Positions 1 through 6,640 of a stretch of DNA of 19,113 bases are shown piece after piece. The DNA lies in the NCBI GenBank assembly GCA_034430615.1, contig DAOUEJ010000044.1, positions 1 through 19,113 of the forward strand, in the 5' to 3' direction. Source of the DNA: E44-bin32 sp034430615. GTDB taxonomy: Bacteria; Chloroflexota; Anaerolineae; Anaerolineales; E44-bin32. Each line of letters begins with the position of its first letter. Position 1 is the stretch's first letter. The notes below the pieces were generated by a model that saw only the letters and a list, made by a program, of their open reading frames with translations, had not been told where the DNA came from and did no database searches. The position numbers and the translations under genes were made by a program.

Positions 1-79
1 GGCTGAGAAGACCCTGGGAGTACGAGTGCAAGAGGAATGCGACCTGTTCGTCGGAGAACCGCTGATGAAGCTGTGTCAT
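1..79 (-). CDS. IS transposase, N-terminal fragment (copy 1, runs off left edge)
   Basis: Reading the minus strand from the ATG at 79-77 gives 26 residues beginning MTQLHQRFSDEQVAF. The first 15 residues are identical to the start of the complete transposase at 238-1488, and most of the next 11 are similar. A strong Shine-Dalgarno (AGGAGG on the minus strand, about 84-89) sits just upstream, as it does for the second copy. The coding sequence continues past position 1, so this is the 5' end of a second element of the same family in the same orientation. Although the protein is identical over 15 residues, 10 of those 15 codons differ at synonymous positions, so this is a diverged relative and not a fresh duplicate. 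Whether the rest of the gene is intact cannot be seen. Confidence 0.88.
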   Translation of the reverse strand, partial: MTQLHQRFSDEQVAFLLHSYSQGLLS

Positions 80-118
80 GGCTGCCTCCTGAACCACTGT
101 TTGGCAGCCAGTATGGGT

Positions 119-187
119 GTTCGCTTTTCAAATGAAAACGGTTCGCTTTTGAAATGAAAATAGTTCACTTTTGAATTTCAAATAACA
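119..187. repeat. Right-end repeat array of IS copy 1
   Basis: Three imperfect copies of a unit of the form GTTCRCTTTTSAAAT begin at 119, 141 and 163, exactly 22 bp apart. The outer unit runs into the terminal sequence TTCAAATAACA, ending at 187; read outward to inward the end begins TGTTATTTGAAATTC. The distance from the terminal base to the first unit boundary (27 bp) equals that of both ends of copy 2, which supports 187 as the last base of the element. The array probably holds transposase binding sites; that role is inferred. Confidence 0.75.
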
Positions 188-202
188 CCCGGTGATTGGT
201 GC

Positions 203-251
203 TGTTAGGAGCAGCTGAAAACTGGACTCGATTCACTTCAAAAGTGGACTC
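203..251. repeat. Left terminal inverted repeat of IS copy 2, two units
   Basis: Two units, GAAAACTGGACTC (217-229) and CAAAAGTGGACTC (239-251), are spaced 22 bp apart. They are inverted relative to the units in the right end. The inner unit overlaps the last codons of the transposase, whose stop codon is at 240-238, so the C-terminal residues FRVHF are encoded by the end of the repeat region. Confidence 0.8.
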
Positions 252-1488
252 GAAATTCCTCCAGGGGCAAATCAACAGTGTGCGCGAGGTTCTCTTCGAA
301 CCATATTCGGATATGCATGGCGCCCTCGGCTACGTTCGGAATGAGATGCACGTCGACCTCACGGCGAAGGGGGACATTGGCCACCCGGATCTCGTGATTG
401 AACAGGGAGATTCTGCCGTAGCCATTGGTGACCCTCGTCTCCTGCAGGCAGAAGACGTCATCGGCTGAAGTATAGGGAGCTGGCAAGCGAAAAGGTCGGA
501 AGAGTGAGTTTTGCTGTGTGAGGGCCTGGCCAAATCGGATGGCCGGGATTTCTCCGATGGTGGAGTGCACCTGGTGGTGGCAGTAACGGTCAAGCTCATC
601 GAACAGCACCCGGCGGGCGTCATGGACGTTATCGATCCGCTCCAGGGCGCACGTGCGCACGATGCGATCTTGCAGCCAGCGGTAGGGGCGCTCGATCTTC
701 CCCTTGGCCTCTGGCGAGAGAGCATAGATCACGTCCACGCCCAGGCGTTTCATCATCTTGCCCCACTGGGTTTCGACGTCGTCGGTTTGGAGCACATGCT
801 TGCGCCAGAAGCTGTCCCGGCCTTGTACGAAGCGGAAGACGCGCAGCGAGTCGACGTAGTAGCGCAGGGGCACGCCGTAGGCTTCCACCACGCTTCGCAC
901 GGCCTGGATATGGGCCCAGGTGGTCTCGGCGGGAACAAAATCGGCGAAAAGCAGCATGCGGCTGTAATCGTCGATGGAGGTGATGAGCGTCCACTTCTCG
1001 CTGGCATACGGCGACCAGAGATGCGTGGAGCCGTCGTGCTGGATCAGGGCGCCAGCGGAGCTGGTGAGCACTTCCCGGTCATGGGCTTTGCGCTTCTTCC
1101 GGGACTGGTGGCAGCCCAGTTTCTTGGCGCGGTCGATGATCGTGTTCACAGAGACCGCCATACCCTGCCTGGCCAGGCGATCTCGTAAGGCAGAGTAGTT
1201 GTACGTTGTGATAGGGATCTCTGGGTTCTCGATCAGCGCTTTGTCGCGCAGGATCTCCGCCTCAATCGCTGCTTCCACTTGTAGCGAGAGACGCGATCCA
1301 CGCTGCCTCTGATAAGCGATGCTGAAGGACTTTGGATCGGCCCGGTATTCCTTGAGCAAGACAAAGAAACGTGAGCGGCTGATGTTCAATCCGTCCAGCA
1401 CCTCTTCCAAGGGAAGAAGCCCCTGCTCGTAGACTTGGAGGTAAAAAGCAACCTGTTCATCGGAAAATCGTTGGTGGAGCTGGGTCAT
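238..1488 (-). CDS. DDE (rve-fold) transposase of IS copy 2
   Basis: This 416-residue protein catalyses cut-and-paste or copy-out movement of its own element. Residues 1-130 form a helix-turn-helix DNA-binding region (for example EEVLDGLNISRSRF near 28-41, then a second helical region to about 125). The RNase H-like catalytic core follows, with likely acidic residues D152 (HDGSTH), D213 (YYVDSLRVF) and E266 (SPEAKGKIERPYRWLQDR). The SPxAKGxIER block is typical of integrase-like transposases of the IS481/ISNCY type. The start at 1488 (MTQLHQ) is preferred over an in-frame upstream start at 1533 because AGGAGGG lies 6-7 nt before it and because copy 1 has the same start context. The upstream start would also lie inside the terminal repeats. 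The frame is intact, so the protein is probably functional. Confidence 0.9.
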   Translation of the reverse strand: MTQLHQRFSDEQVAFYLQVYEQGLLPLEEVLDGLNISRSRFFVLLKEYRADPKSFSIAYQRQRGSRLSLQVEAAIEAEILRDKALIENPEIPITTYNYSALRDRLARQGMAVSVNTIIDRAKKLGCHQSRKKRKAHDREVLTSSAGALIQHDGSTHLWSPYASEKWTLITSIDDYSRMLLFADFVPAETTWAHIQAVRSVVEAYGVPLRYYVDSLRVFRFVQGRDSFWRKHVLQTDDVETQWGKMMKRLGVDVIYALSPEAKGKIERPYRWLQDRIVRTCALERIDNVHDARRVLFDELDRYCHHQVHSTIGEIPAIRFGQALTQQNSLFRPFRLPAPYTSADDVFCLQETRVTNGYGRISLFNHEIRVANVPLRREVDVHLIPNVAEGAMHIRIWFEENLAHTVDLPLEEFRVHF

Positions 1489-1525
1489 GGCACCCTCCTG
1501 GAAGTTGATGAGAGCGCCAGTATGC

Positions 1526-1597
1526 GAGTCCACTTTTCAAATGAAAAGGAGTCCAGTTTTCAATTGCATAGAGTCCACTTTTGAATTTCAAATGACA
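1526..1597. repeat. Right terminal repeat array of IS copy 2, three units
   Basis: Units beginning GAGTCCACTTTTCAA (1526), GAGTCCAGTTTTCAA (1549) and GAGTCCACTTTTGAA (1571) are spaced 23 and 22 bp apart, ending with AATGACA at 1597. They are the inverse complement of the two units in the left end, giving an asymmetric 2 + 3 arrangement. The transposase gene's own promoter must lie in or next to this array, because the start codon is at 1488. Confidence 0.8.
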
Positions 1598-1613
1598 AGC
1601 AAGTAAAATGAAC

Positions 1614-1642
1614 TGGACAGCCTGAGCCAGGTGGGATAAAAT
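1614..1642 (+). promoter_or_regulatory. Predicted sigma-70 type promoter of rpsT
   Basis: TGGACA (1614-1619) and TAAAAT (1637-1642) are separated by exactly 17 bp. The predicted transcription start is near 1649, about 30 nt before the rpsT start codon. The -35 box begins only 17 bp outside the IS right end, so the element sits immediately upstream of this promoter without cutting it. Prediction is from consensus only. Confidence 0.5.
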
Positions 1643-1679
1643 ACACCTTCGTGTAAACAGATTGACCAGGGAGACTAAA

Positions 1680-1943
1680 TTGGCAAACACGGCATCCGCA
1701 AAGAAGCGAATCCGGCAGAATGAAAAACGCCGGCTGCATAACAAAATTTTTCGAACCCGGGCTCGGACCTATGTCAAGCGTGCCCGGACAGCGATCGACT
1801 CCGCTGAGCAGGAGACAGCTGCCGCGGCGGTTCATGACGCGATCCGAGAACTTGATCGTGCAACTGCGAAAGGCGTTCTTCATCCAAGGAATGCCTCAAG
1901 ACGAAAAAGCCGGTTGATGAAGCAGCTCTCCAAGCTCGCCTAG
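1680..1943 (+). CDS. rpsT: 30S ribosomal protein S20
   Basis: S20 binds 16S rRNA in the body of the small ribosomal subunit during early assembly. The 87-residue product, read from a TTG start, opens with ANTASAKKRIRQNEKRRLHN, the family's signature N-terminus. The rest is Lys/Arg-rich with long helical segments and ends in KGVLHPRNASRRKSRLMKQL, also typical. The TTG at 1680 is chosen over an upstream TTG at 1662 because S20 proteins start M-A-N-x-S-A-K-K and because AGGGAG (1668-1673) lies 6 nt before it. The gene has its own promoter and is followed by a strong terminator, so it appears monocistronic. Confidence 0.96.
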   Translation: MANTASAKKRIRQNEKRRLHNKIFRTRARTYVKRARTAIDSAEQETAAAAVHDAIRELDRATAKGVLHPRNASRRKSRLMKQLSKLA

Positions 1944-1970
1944 AACACTTGCCCAAATCAGGACCTATTC

Positions 1971-2009
1971 AAACCACGACGCACAAACATGCGTCGTGGT
2001 TTGGTTTTT
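1971..2009 (+). terminator. Rho-independent terminator after rpsT
   Basis: A perfect 13-bp stem (AAACCACGACGCA at 1971-1983 paired with 1990-2002) closes a 6-nt loop and is followed by GGTTTTT. It lies 28 bp after the rpsT stop codon. Its right arm and T-tract overlap the upstream part of the argS promoter. Confidence 0.92.
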
Positions 2010-2031
2010 GCCCACAAGGCCGTGCTATAAT
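2001..2031 (+). promoter_or_regulatory. Predicted argS promoter with extended -10
   Basis: TATAAT at 2026-2031 is preceded by TGC, giving an extended -10 (TGCTATAAT). The best -35 candidate, TTGGTT (2001-2006), is 19 bp away and sits in the rpsT terminator, so the extended -10 probably carries most of the activity. Transcription would start near 2038, leaving a leader of only about 17 nt before the argS ATG at 2055. Confidence 0.6.
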
Positions 2032-2054
2032 CGCCCATTACTTTGAAGCCGCCT

Positions 2055-3857
2055 ATGTTTAAAAATGAACTGAAAGAAGCCACCGCAAGCATCATCGAAG
2101 CAGCCCATGCCGAAGGACTTCCCATTCCGGAAAACCTGGAATGGCAGCCAATCCCCTTCAGCGGGAGTTGGGGATTCGGCACTGCCGTCTGCTTCCAGAT
2201 CGCTGCACAGGAAGCACGCCAGGGTGTAAAAATCAATATTCCAGCCCGGGCGCAGGAATTAGCCGAAAGCCTGGCAACAGCGCTGGAAGGTATACATGGC
2301 GTGACTCGTCCCGAAGCTGAACGCGGCTATATCAATCTCTATTTCGAAAGCGGCGAGTTTGCGAATCGAGTTGTGGATGTCGTTCTCCAACAGGGAACCT
2401 CGTTCGGCCGTGGCGAGCCAAAGCCCGAACGCTGGATGGTCGAATACGCCCAACCCAACACGCATCATTCTTTCCACATAGGTCATGCTCGCAACGCCAT
2501 GCTTGGTGAGGCGCTCGCCCGCCTGGCGAGTTTCGCCGGCTACGAGACCCTGCGCGCCTCCTATCCCGGAGACATCGGGCTAGGCGTGATTACCTGCATC
2601 TGGGCCTATCAGAAGTTTTATGCGGGCCAGGAACCAAACGGGATCCATGAGCGTGGCCAATGGCTTGCACAGATATACACCGAGGCCAATGCCCTGCTCA
2701 CCCCCAAGGAAGGCGAGAGTGAATCGGAACGTCTCCAGCGGGAAGCGTATGATGCGGAACGACGCGACATGCTGCGCCACTGGGACGAAGGCGATCCTAC
2801 GGTACGCGAACTCTGGCAGCGTACCCGCCAGTGGAGCCTGGATGAACTCGATTCCATCCTGAGCCTGCTGGGAATCGAAATGGATGTCTTCTTCTTTGAG
2901 TCAGAGGTCGATGAACCCTCCAAGTTGATCGTTGACGAGCTCATCCAACTAGGTTTGGCCGAAGATGAACGCCCGGAAGGGCCCGTCATTATTAACATCG
3001 ACGAGAAGCTCGGTTTGACCAAAGAGAAATATCGCACGGCGATCATCCTTCGCAGCGATGGGACAACACTATACCTGACGAAGGATCTTGCCCTCGCCAA
3101 GCAGAAGTTCGAGCAATATCATGTCGACCGCTCTATTTACGTTGTTGATACCCGCCAGAGCCTGCACTTCCAGCAAGCCTTCAAGATCCTGGAGCTGTGG
3201 GGTTTCCCTCAGGCTGAAAAATGTCATCACCTCGCTTATGGGTTCGTTACCCTACCAGAAGGGGCGATGTCGTCCCGTAAAGGGAACGTGATCCTATTTA
3301 TGGATGTGCTCGCCGAAGCCGAGCGCAGGGTGCTGGAGATCATTGCAGAGAAGAACCCCGATCTCCCTGTTGAACTGCACCCTCAGATCGCTCGACAGAT
3401 TGGGTTGGGCGCGCTGACCTACAGCATGCTTGGCGTGGATAACATCCGCGATATCGTCTTCGATTGGGATCAAGCCTTGAGTTTTGAAGGGCAATCTGCA
3501 CCCTACATCCAAAACGCCTATGTACGTGCGGGGAGCATCCTCAAACGGGGCGGCGATCTTATTAGCCCGAGCAGCTTCGAGTATGAGCTTGATCCAACCG
3601 AGATCGATCTGATCGAAAGCATTTCCCATTTTCCGGAGGTCGTGCAGCGCTCGGCGAAGGAATTTAAACCACTGATTATGGCCAGCTATGCGTACGATCT
3701 GGCAAAAGCCTTCCATCTGTTCTATCATGCCGTGCGAGTCCTGCAGGCCGAAGATGAAGTTGTGCGTGGATCCCGCCTGCGTCTCACCGCGGCCGCCAGG
3801 CAAACGCTAGCGAACGCGCTCGATCTGCTCGGAATCCAACTTCCGGAAGTCATGTAG
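2055..3857 (+). CDS. argS: Arginyl-tRNA synthetase
   Basis: This class I aminoacyl-tRNA synthetase charges tRNA-Arg with arginine using ATP. The 600-residue protein has the N-terminal Arg-specific additional domain (residues 1-115), then the Rossmann catalytic domain with the HIGH signature at 141-144 inside EYAQPNTHHSFHIGHARN. The KMSKS-equivalent loop is MSSRKGN (405-411), a variant common in ArgRS. The C-terminal all-helical DALR anticodon-binding domain ends LLGIQLPEVM, a characteristic ArgRS tail. The ATG at 2055 (MFKNEL) is preferred over the TTG at 2043, because the predicted transcription start is around 2038 and ArgRS homologues normally begin close to this motif. Length is normal for the family. 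Confidence 0.97.
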   Translation: MFKNELKEATASIIEAAHAEGLPIPENLEWQPIPFSGSWGFGTAVCFQIAAQEARQGVKINIPARAQELAESLATALEGIHGVTRPEAERGYINLYFESGEFANRVVDVVLQQGTSFGRGEPKPERWMVEYAQPNTHHSFHIGHARNAMLGEALARLASFAGYETLRASYPGDIGLGVITCIWAYQKFYAGQEPNGIHERGQWLAQIYTEANALLTPKEGESESERLQREAYDAERRDMLRHWDEGDPTVRELWQRTRQWSLDELDSILSLLGIEMDVFFFESEVDEPSKLIVDELIQLGLAEDERPEGPVIINIDEKLGLTKEKYRTAIILRSDGTTLYLTKDLALAKQKFEQYHVDRSIYVVDTRQSLHFQQAFKILELWGFPQAEKCHHLAYGFVTLPEGAMSSRKGNVILFMDVLAEAERRVLEIIAEKNPDLPVELHPQIARQIGLGALTYSMLGVDNIRDIVFDWDQALSFEGQSAPYIQNAYVRAGSILKRGGDLISPSSFEYELDPTEIDLIESISHFPEVVQRSAKEFKPLIMASYAYDLAKAFHLFYHAVRVLQAEDEVVRGSRLRLTAAARQTLANALDLLGIQLPEVM

Positions 3858-3920
3858 GTCGAGTAAAATCACCTTCCGGGCAAATTCAAACCTATCATCA
3901 GAGAGGACCACATCCAACCT

Positions 3921-5243
3921 ATGAAACCGCAACGCGTGATCATCATGGGAGCCGCAGGACGCGATTTCCATAATTTCAATGTTTACTTTCGGGATAATCC
4001 CGATTATGAGGTGGTTGCCTTCACGGCGACCCAGATCCCAAACATCGAGGGCCGTGTCTATCCACCCGCTCTTACCGGTGCACAGTATCCGAAAGGGATA
4101 CCGATCTTCCCAGAAAGCGATCTCCCATCGCTTATTGCCAAGCATAAGATCGACCAGGTTATCTTCGCTTACAGTGATGTTCCACATGAGTACGTCATGC
4201 ACATCGCCGAGCGCGTGCTCGTCTACGGACCGGACTTCCGCTTGATGGGCATGGGGACAACTCGGATAAAAGCAAAGAAACCGGTCGTGTCGGTCTGTGC
4301 CGCCAGAACGGGCAGTGGTAAAAGTCAAACGAGCCGTTACATCGCCGATCTGCTCATCGGGATGGGATACAGTGTTGCTGCCATCCGTCATCCGATGCCC
4401 TATGGCGATCTGGAGAAGCAGGTTGTTCAGCGTTTTGCTACCTACGAGGATCTCGACAAGCATGAGTGCACGATCGAGGAACGTGAGGAGTATGAACCCC
4501 ACATCGACAATGGTGTAATTGTTTATGCAGGTGTTGACTACGGAAAGATCCTGGATCAAGCGCAGCAGGAGGTCGACATCATCCTGTGGGATGGCGGGAA
4601 CAACGATCTGCCTTTCTACGAGAGCGATCTGCATGTCGTTGTAGTCGACCCGCTTCGGCCCGGGCATGAGCTGCGTTACCATCCAGGCGAAGCGAATGTA
4701 CTCGCGGCAGATGTAGTCGTTATAAATAAGATCGACAGCGCCTCACCTGAAGCAGTTCTCCAGGTACGGCAAAATGTCAGCACCGTCAACCCTGGAGCAA
4801 TCATTGTCGATGCTGCTTCACCGATCTTTGTTGATGATCCTTCTGTTATTCGTGGAAAACGTGTGCTCGTTGTAGAGGATGGACCGACCCTCACCCACGG
4901 GGAGATGGCGTATGGTGCCGGCTGGGTTGCCGCACAACGCTTCGGGGCAGCAGAGATTGTCGATCCAAGAGAGCATGCGGTGGGTACGATCGCTGCAACT
5001 TACCGCAAGTACCCGACCACCGGAACTGTCCTCCCCGCCATGGGTTATGGTGATAAGCAAATCAAGGAACTCGAGACGACAATTAATGCCGCTGACGTAG
5101 ATCTTGTCATCATCGGCACACCCATTGACTTGGGAAAGATCCTTAAGATAGACAAACCGTCAGTTCGTATTCGCTATGAACTCCAGGTGATCGGCCAGCC
5201 AACGCTGGCAGCTGTTCTGGAGGAGAAGTTCGGTCGAAGATAA
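3921..5243 (+). CDS. P-loop GTPase of the COG2403 / cyclic 2,3-diphosphoglycerate synthetase-like family
   Basis: The 440-residue protein begins with a Rossmann-like domain (RVIIMGAAGRDFHNFN, residues 5-20). A nucleotide-binding domain follows, with P-loop ARTGSGKS (128-135), WDGGNND (223-229) and the guanine-specificity motif NKID (269-272). This architecture matches proteins annotated as predicted GTPases or as cyclic 2,3-diphosphoglycerate synthetase after the archaeal enzyme that closes the 2,3-bisphosphoglycerate ring. The bacterial members' substrate is not established, so no gene symbol is given. No membrane segments or signal peptide are visible. The nearest ribosome-binding candidate, GAGAGGA (3901-3907), is unusually far from the ATG (13 nt). 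It lies 63 bp after argS and 10 bp before the methyltransferase gene, so these three may be cotranscribed. Confidence 0.82.
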   Translation: MKPQRVIIMGAAGRDFHNFNVYFRDNPDYEVVAFTATQIPNIEGRVYPPALTGAQYPKGIPIFPESDLPSLIAKHKIDQVIFAYSDVPHEYVMHIAERVLVYGPDFRLMGMGTTRIKAKKPVVSVCAARTGSGKSQTSRYIADLLIGMGYSVAAIRHPMPYGDLEKQVVQRFATYEDLDKHECTIEEREEYEPHIDNGVIVYAGVDYGKILDQAQQEVDIILWDGGNNDLPFYESDLHVVVVDPLRPGHELRYHPGEANVLAADVVVINKIDSASPEAVLQVRQNVSTVNPGAIIVDAASPIFVDDPSVIRGKRVLVVEDGPTLTHGEMAYGAGWVAAQRFGAAEIVDPREHAVGTIAATYRKYPTTGTVLPAMGYGDKQIKELETTINAADVDLVIIGTPIDLGKILKIDKPSVRIRYELQVIGQPTLAAVLEEKFGRR

Positions 5244-5253
5244 AAGGTATTCG

Positions 5254-6564
5254 ATGTCTCATAAGCAGACTCGCGCCCCTTTCGCTAGATTATCCTGGGA
5301 GGGGCGCGATGATGTTAATCCCCCAGCTCACATCGACCTCGAGTCATGGTCGCGTTCAGCGGGCGCTGATGCCAGCCAGCCAGCACAGCCTGGTCTCCTG
5401 ATCGAAGGCGAAAACCTGGGAGTAATGGATTCCCTCTTGAAAGAGTACGAGGGCAAGATCGACCTGATCTACGTCGATCCACCTTTCCTGACCGGAAATT
5501 CGTATCGCTCGCGCATCGGTCAAGGTGAAGACTCGCGGCAGCCAGATGATTGGAAAACCACGGCCGGCTACCCGGATACATGGCGAGATGGAGCTGAGTA
5601 CCTGAACATGCTCTATCCACGCCTGAAACTCATGCACCAACTTCTATCATCTCGGGGGAGTTTATACCTGCACCTGGATTGGCATGCGACTGCGTACGCC
5701 CGCGTGTTGCTGGACGAGATCTTTGGTCCAGATCGGTTCTTGAACGAGATCGTCTGGGTCTACCATGGGCCGTCGCCTATCCGTTCTGCCTTCAAGCGCA
5801 AGCACGATACAATTTTGCTCTACACCAAGAGCGATAAATACACCTTTAACGCAGACGCAGTCCGCATCCCCTACAACGAGAGCACGATCAAGACCTTTGC
5901 CTCATCCACGAAAGCTGGCTTTGGCAAGCAACCCGATCTTGAAAGGGGCAAGGTTCCCGAAGATTGGTGGTATTTCCCGGTTGTCGCCCGCCTGCATGCT
6001 GAACGAACCGGTTACCCGACCCAGAAACCAGAGGCCCTGGTCGAGCGGATGATCCTAGCCTCCAGCGATCCTGGTGACCTTGTGGCTGACTTCTTCTCTG
6101 GGTCAGGCACCACAGCCGTTGTCGCCTCTCGCCTGGGGCGAAGGTGGATCGCCTGTGACCCGGCCCCGCTGGCTGCTCTGACATCCTATCGCCGACTGCT
6201 GATGCAAAAGACAAATCCCGGTTTCGAGTGGTTGCGCGCCCGGGAACTCGACCATGCTCCCGGCTTGCACCTGGATGTTGATGCGCACACCGGGGACAAT
6301 GGATTGATCGTTCGTCTCCTCAATGTGCACAGTGCCGATAGGAGCACTCTCGAATTCCCGGCAGAGATCGTTTTATGGGAGATCGGAGAGGGATCCGAGG
6401 GCACAGGGTTCAACTCACTTGCTTGGAGCGTGCGTGATTGGCGCTCAGGAGACCTGAAACTGGAAATTCTGCTCGAAGGGATACAGAACAAGAGCCTGCC
6501 ACTACGAGTCCGGGCCTATGATTGTTATGGTCGGTCAGGTGATTACACGCTGGCGCCCAGTTGA
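5254..6564 (+). CDS. Orphan DNA methyltransferase, beta-class N6-adenine/N4-cytosine type
   Basis: The 436-residue protein transfers a methyl group from S-adenosylmethionine to an exocyclic amino group in DNA. The catalytic motif IV DPPF (75-78, in LIYVDPPFLTGNSY) precedes the AdoMet-binding motif DFFSGSGTTAV (279-289), the order that defines the beta class. YPTQKPEALVERMI (254-267) precedes motif I, and RRWIACDP follows it, as expected in Type III Mod-like and N4/N6 enzymes. The region between the motifs (about 90-235) holds the putative target-recognition part. Residues beyond about 315 form a C-terminal domain I do not recognise. No restriction endonuclease or specificity subunit is adjacent, so a regulatory or housekeeping methylase, or a relict of an R-M system, are the options. 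It starts 10 bp after the GTPase gene. Confidence 0.88.
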   Translation: MSHKQTRAPFARLSWEGRDDVNPPAHIDLESWSRSAGADASQPAQPGLLIEGENLGVMDSLLKEYEGKIDLIYVDPPFLTGNSYRSRIGQGEDSRQPDDWKTTAGYPDTWRDGAEYLNMLYPRLKLMHQLLSSRGSLYLHLDWHATAYARVLLDEIFGPDRFLNEIVWVYHGPSPIRSAFKRKHDTILLYTKSDKYTFNADAVRIPYNESTIKTFASSTKAGFGKQPDLERGKVPEDWWYFPVVARLHAERTGYPTQKPEALVERMILASSDPGDLVADFFSGSGTTAVVASRLGRRWIACDPAPLAALTSYRRLLMQKTNPGFEWLRARELDHAPGLHLDVDAHTGDNGLIVRLLNVHSADRSTLEFPAEIVLWEIGEGSEGTGFNSLAWSVRDWRSGDLKLEILLEGIQNKSLPLRVRAYDCYGRSGDYTLAPS

Positions 6565-6585
6565 ATACACAATCATATAGCCTTG

Positions 6586-6615
6586 TAATAAAAGAGAGCG
6601 CCCCATGGGACGCTC
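6586..6615 (-). terminator. Rho-independent terminator of the response-regulator gene
   Basis: On the minus strand the hairpin GAGCG-T-CCCATGGG-G-CGCTC (arms 6611-6615 and 6596-6600, with a self-complementary CCCATGGG core) is followed by TCTTTTATTA. The T-rich side faces away from the gene at 6641-7339, so it terminates that gene. The convergent methyltransferase gene also ends at this point, but no T-tract is present for its direction. Confidence 0.72.
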
Positions 6616-6640
6616 CCCGCTTTAAGACATCAAGCAGGCG

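Larger units (their letters stand above)
203..1597 (-). mobile_element. Complete insertion sequence (copy 2), about 1.4 kb
   Basis: Boundaries are set by matching ends. The left end begins TGTTAGGAGC at 203, and the right end, read inward on the minus strand from 1597, begins TGTCATTTGAAATTC. In both ends the first GGACTC-type motif finishes exactly 27 bp from the tip, and further copies follow at 22-23 bp. One transposase gene fills the element. Only 15 bp (188-202) separate it from the end of copy 1. The flanks (188-202 and from 1598) share no obvious direct repeat, so no target-site duplication is visible. The transposase style resembles ISNCY/IS1202-like or IS481-like rve transposases; the family assignment is from memory and uncertain. 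Confidence 0.82.

Noticed and set aside
119..187. CRISPR-like regular repeats at the IS ends
   Set aside because: Spacing is 22 bp start to start with degenerate units and no unique spacers of 30 bp or more; the same units occur inverted at the other end of the element, so they are transposon ends.
511..1188. Long plus-strand open frame opposite the transposase (225 codons)
   Set aside because: It is antisense to a clearly conserved DDE transposase with good Shine-Dalgarno and catalytic motifs; it has no recognisable domain and reflects the codon bias of the opposite strand.
3807..4682. 291-codon minus-strand open frame opposite the GTPase gene
   Set aside because: The plus-strand frame carries P-loop and NKID motifs and full-length homology; the minus frame has no motif or ribosome-binding site and crosses the argS-GTPase junction.
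5254..6564. Complete restriction-modification system
   Set aside because: No endonuclease or specificity gene flanks the methyltransferase; neighbours are a GTPase and a response regulator.
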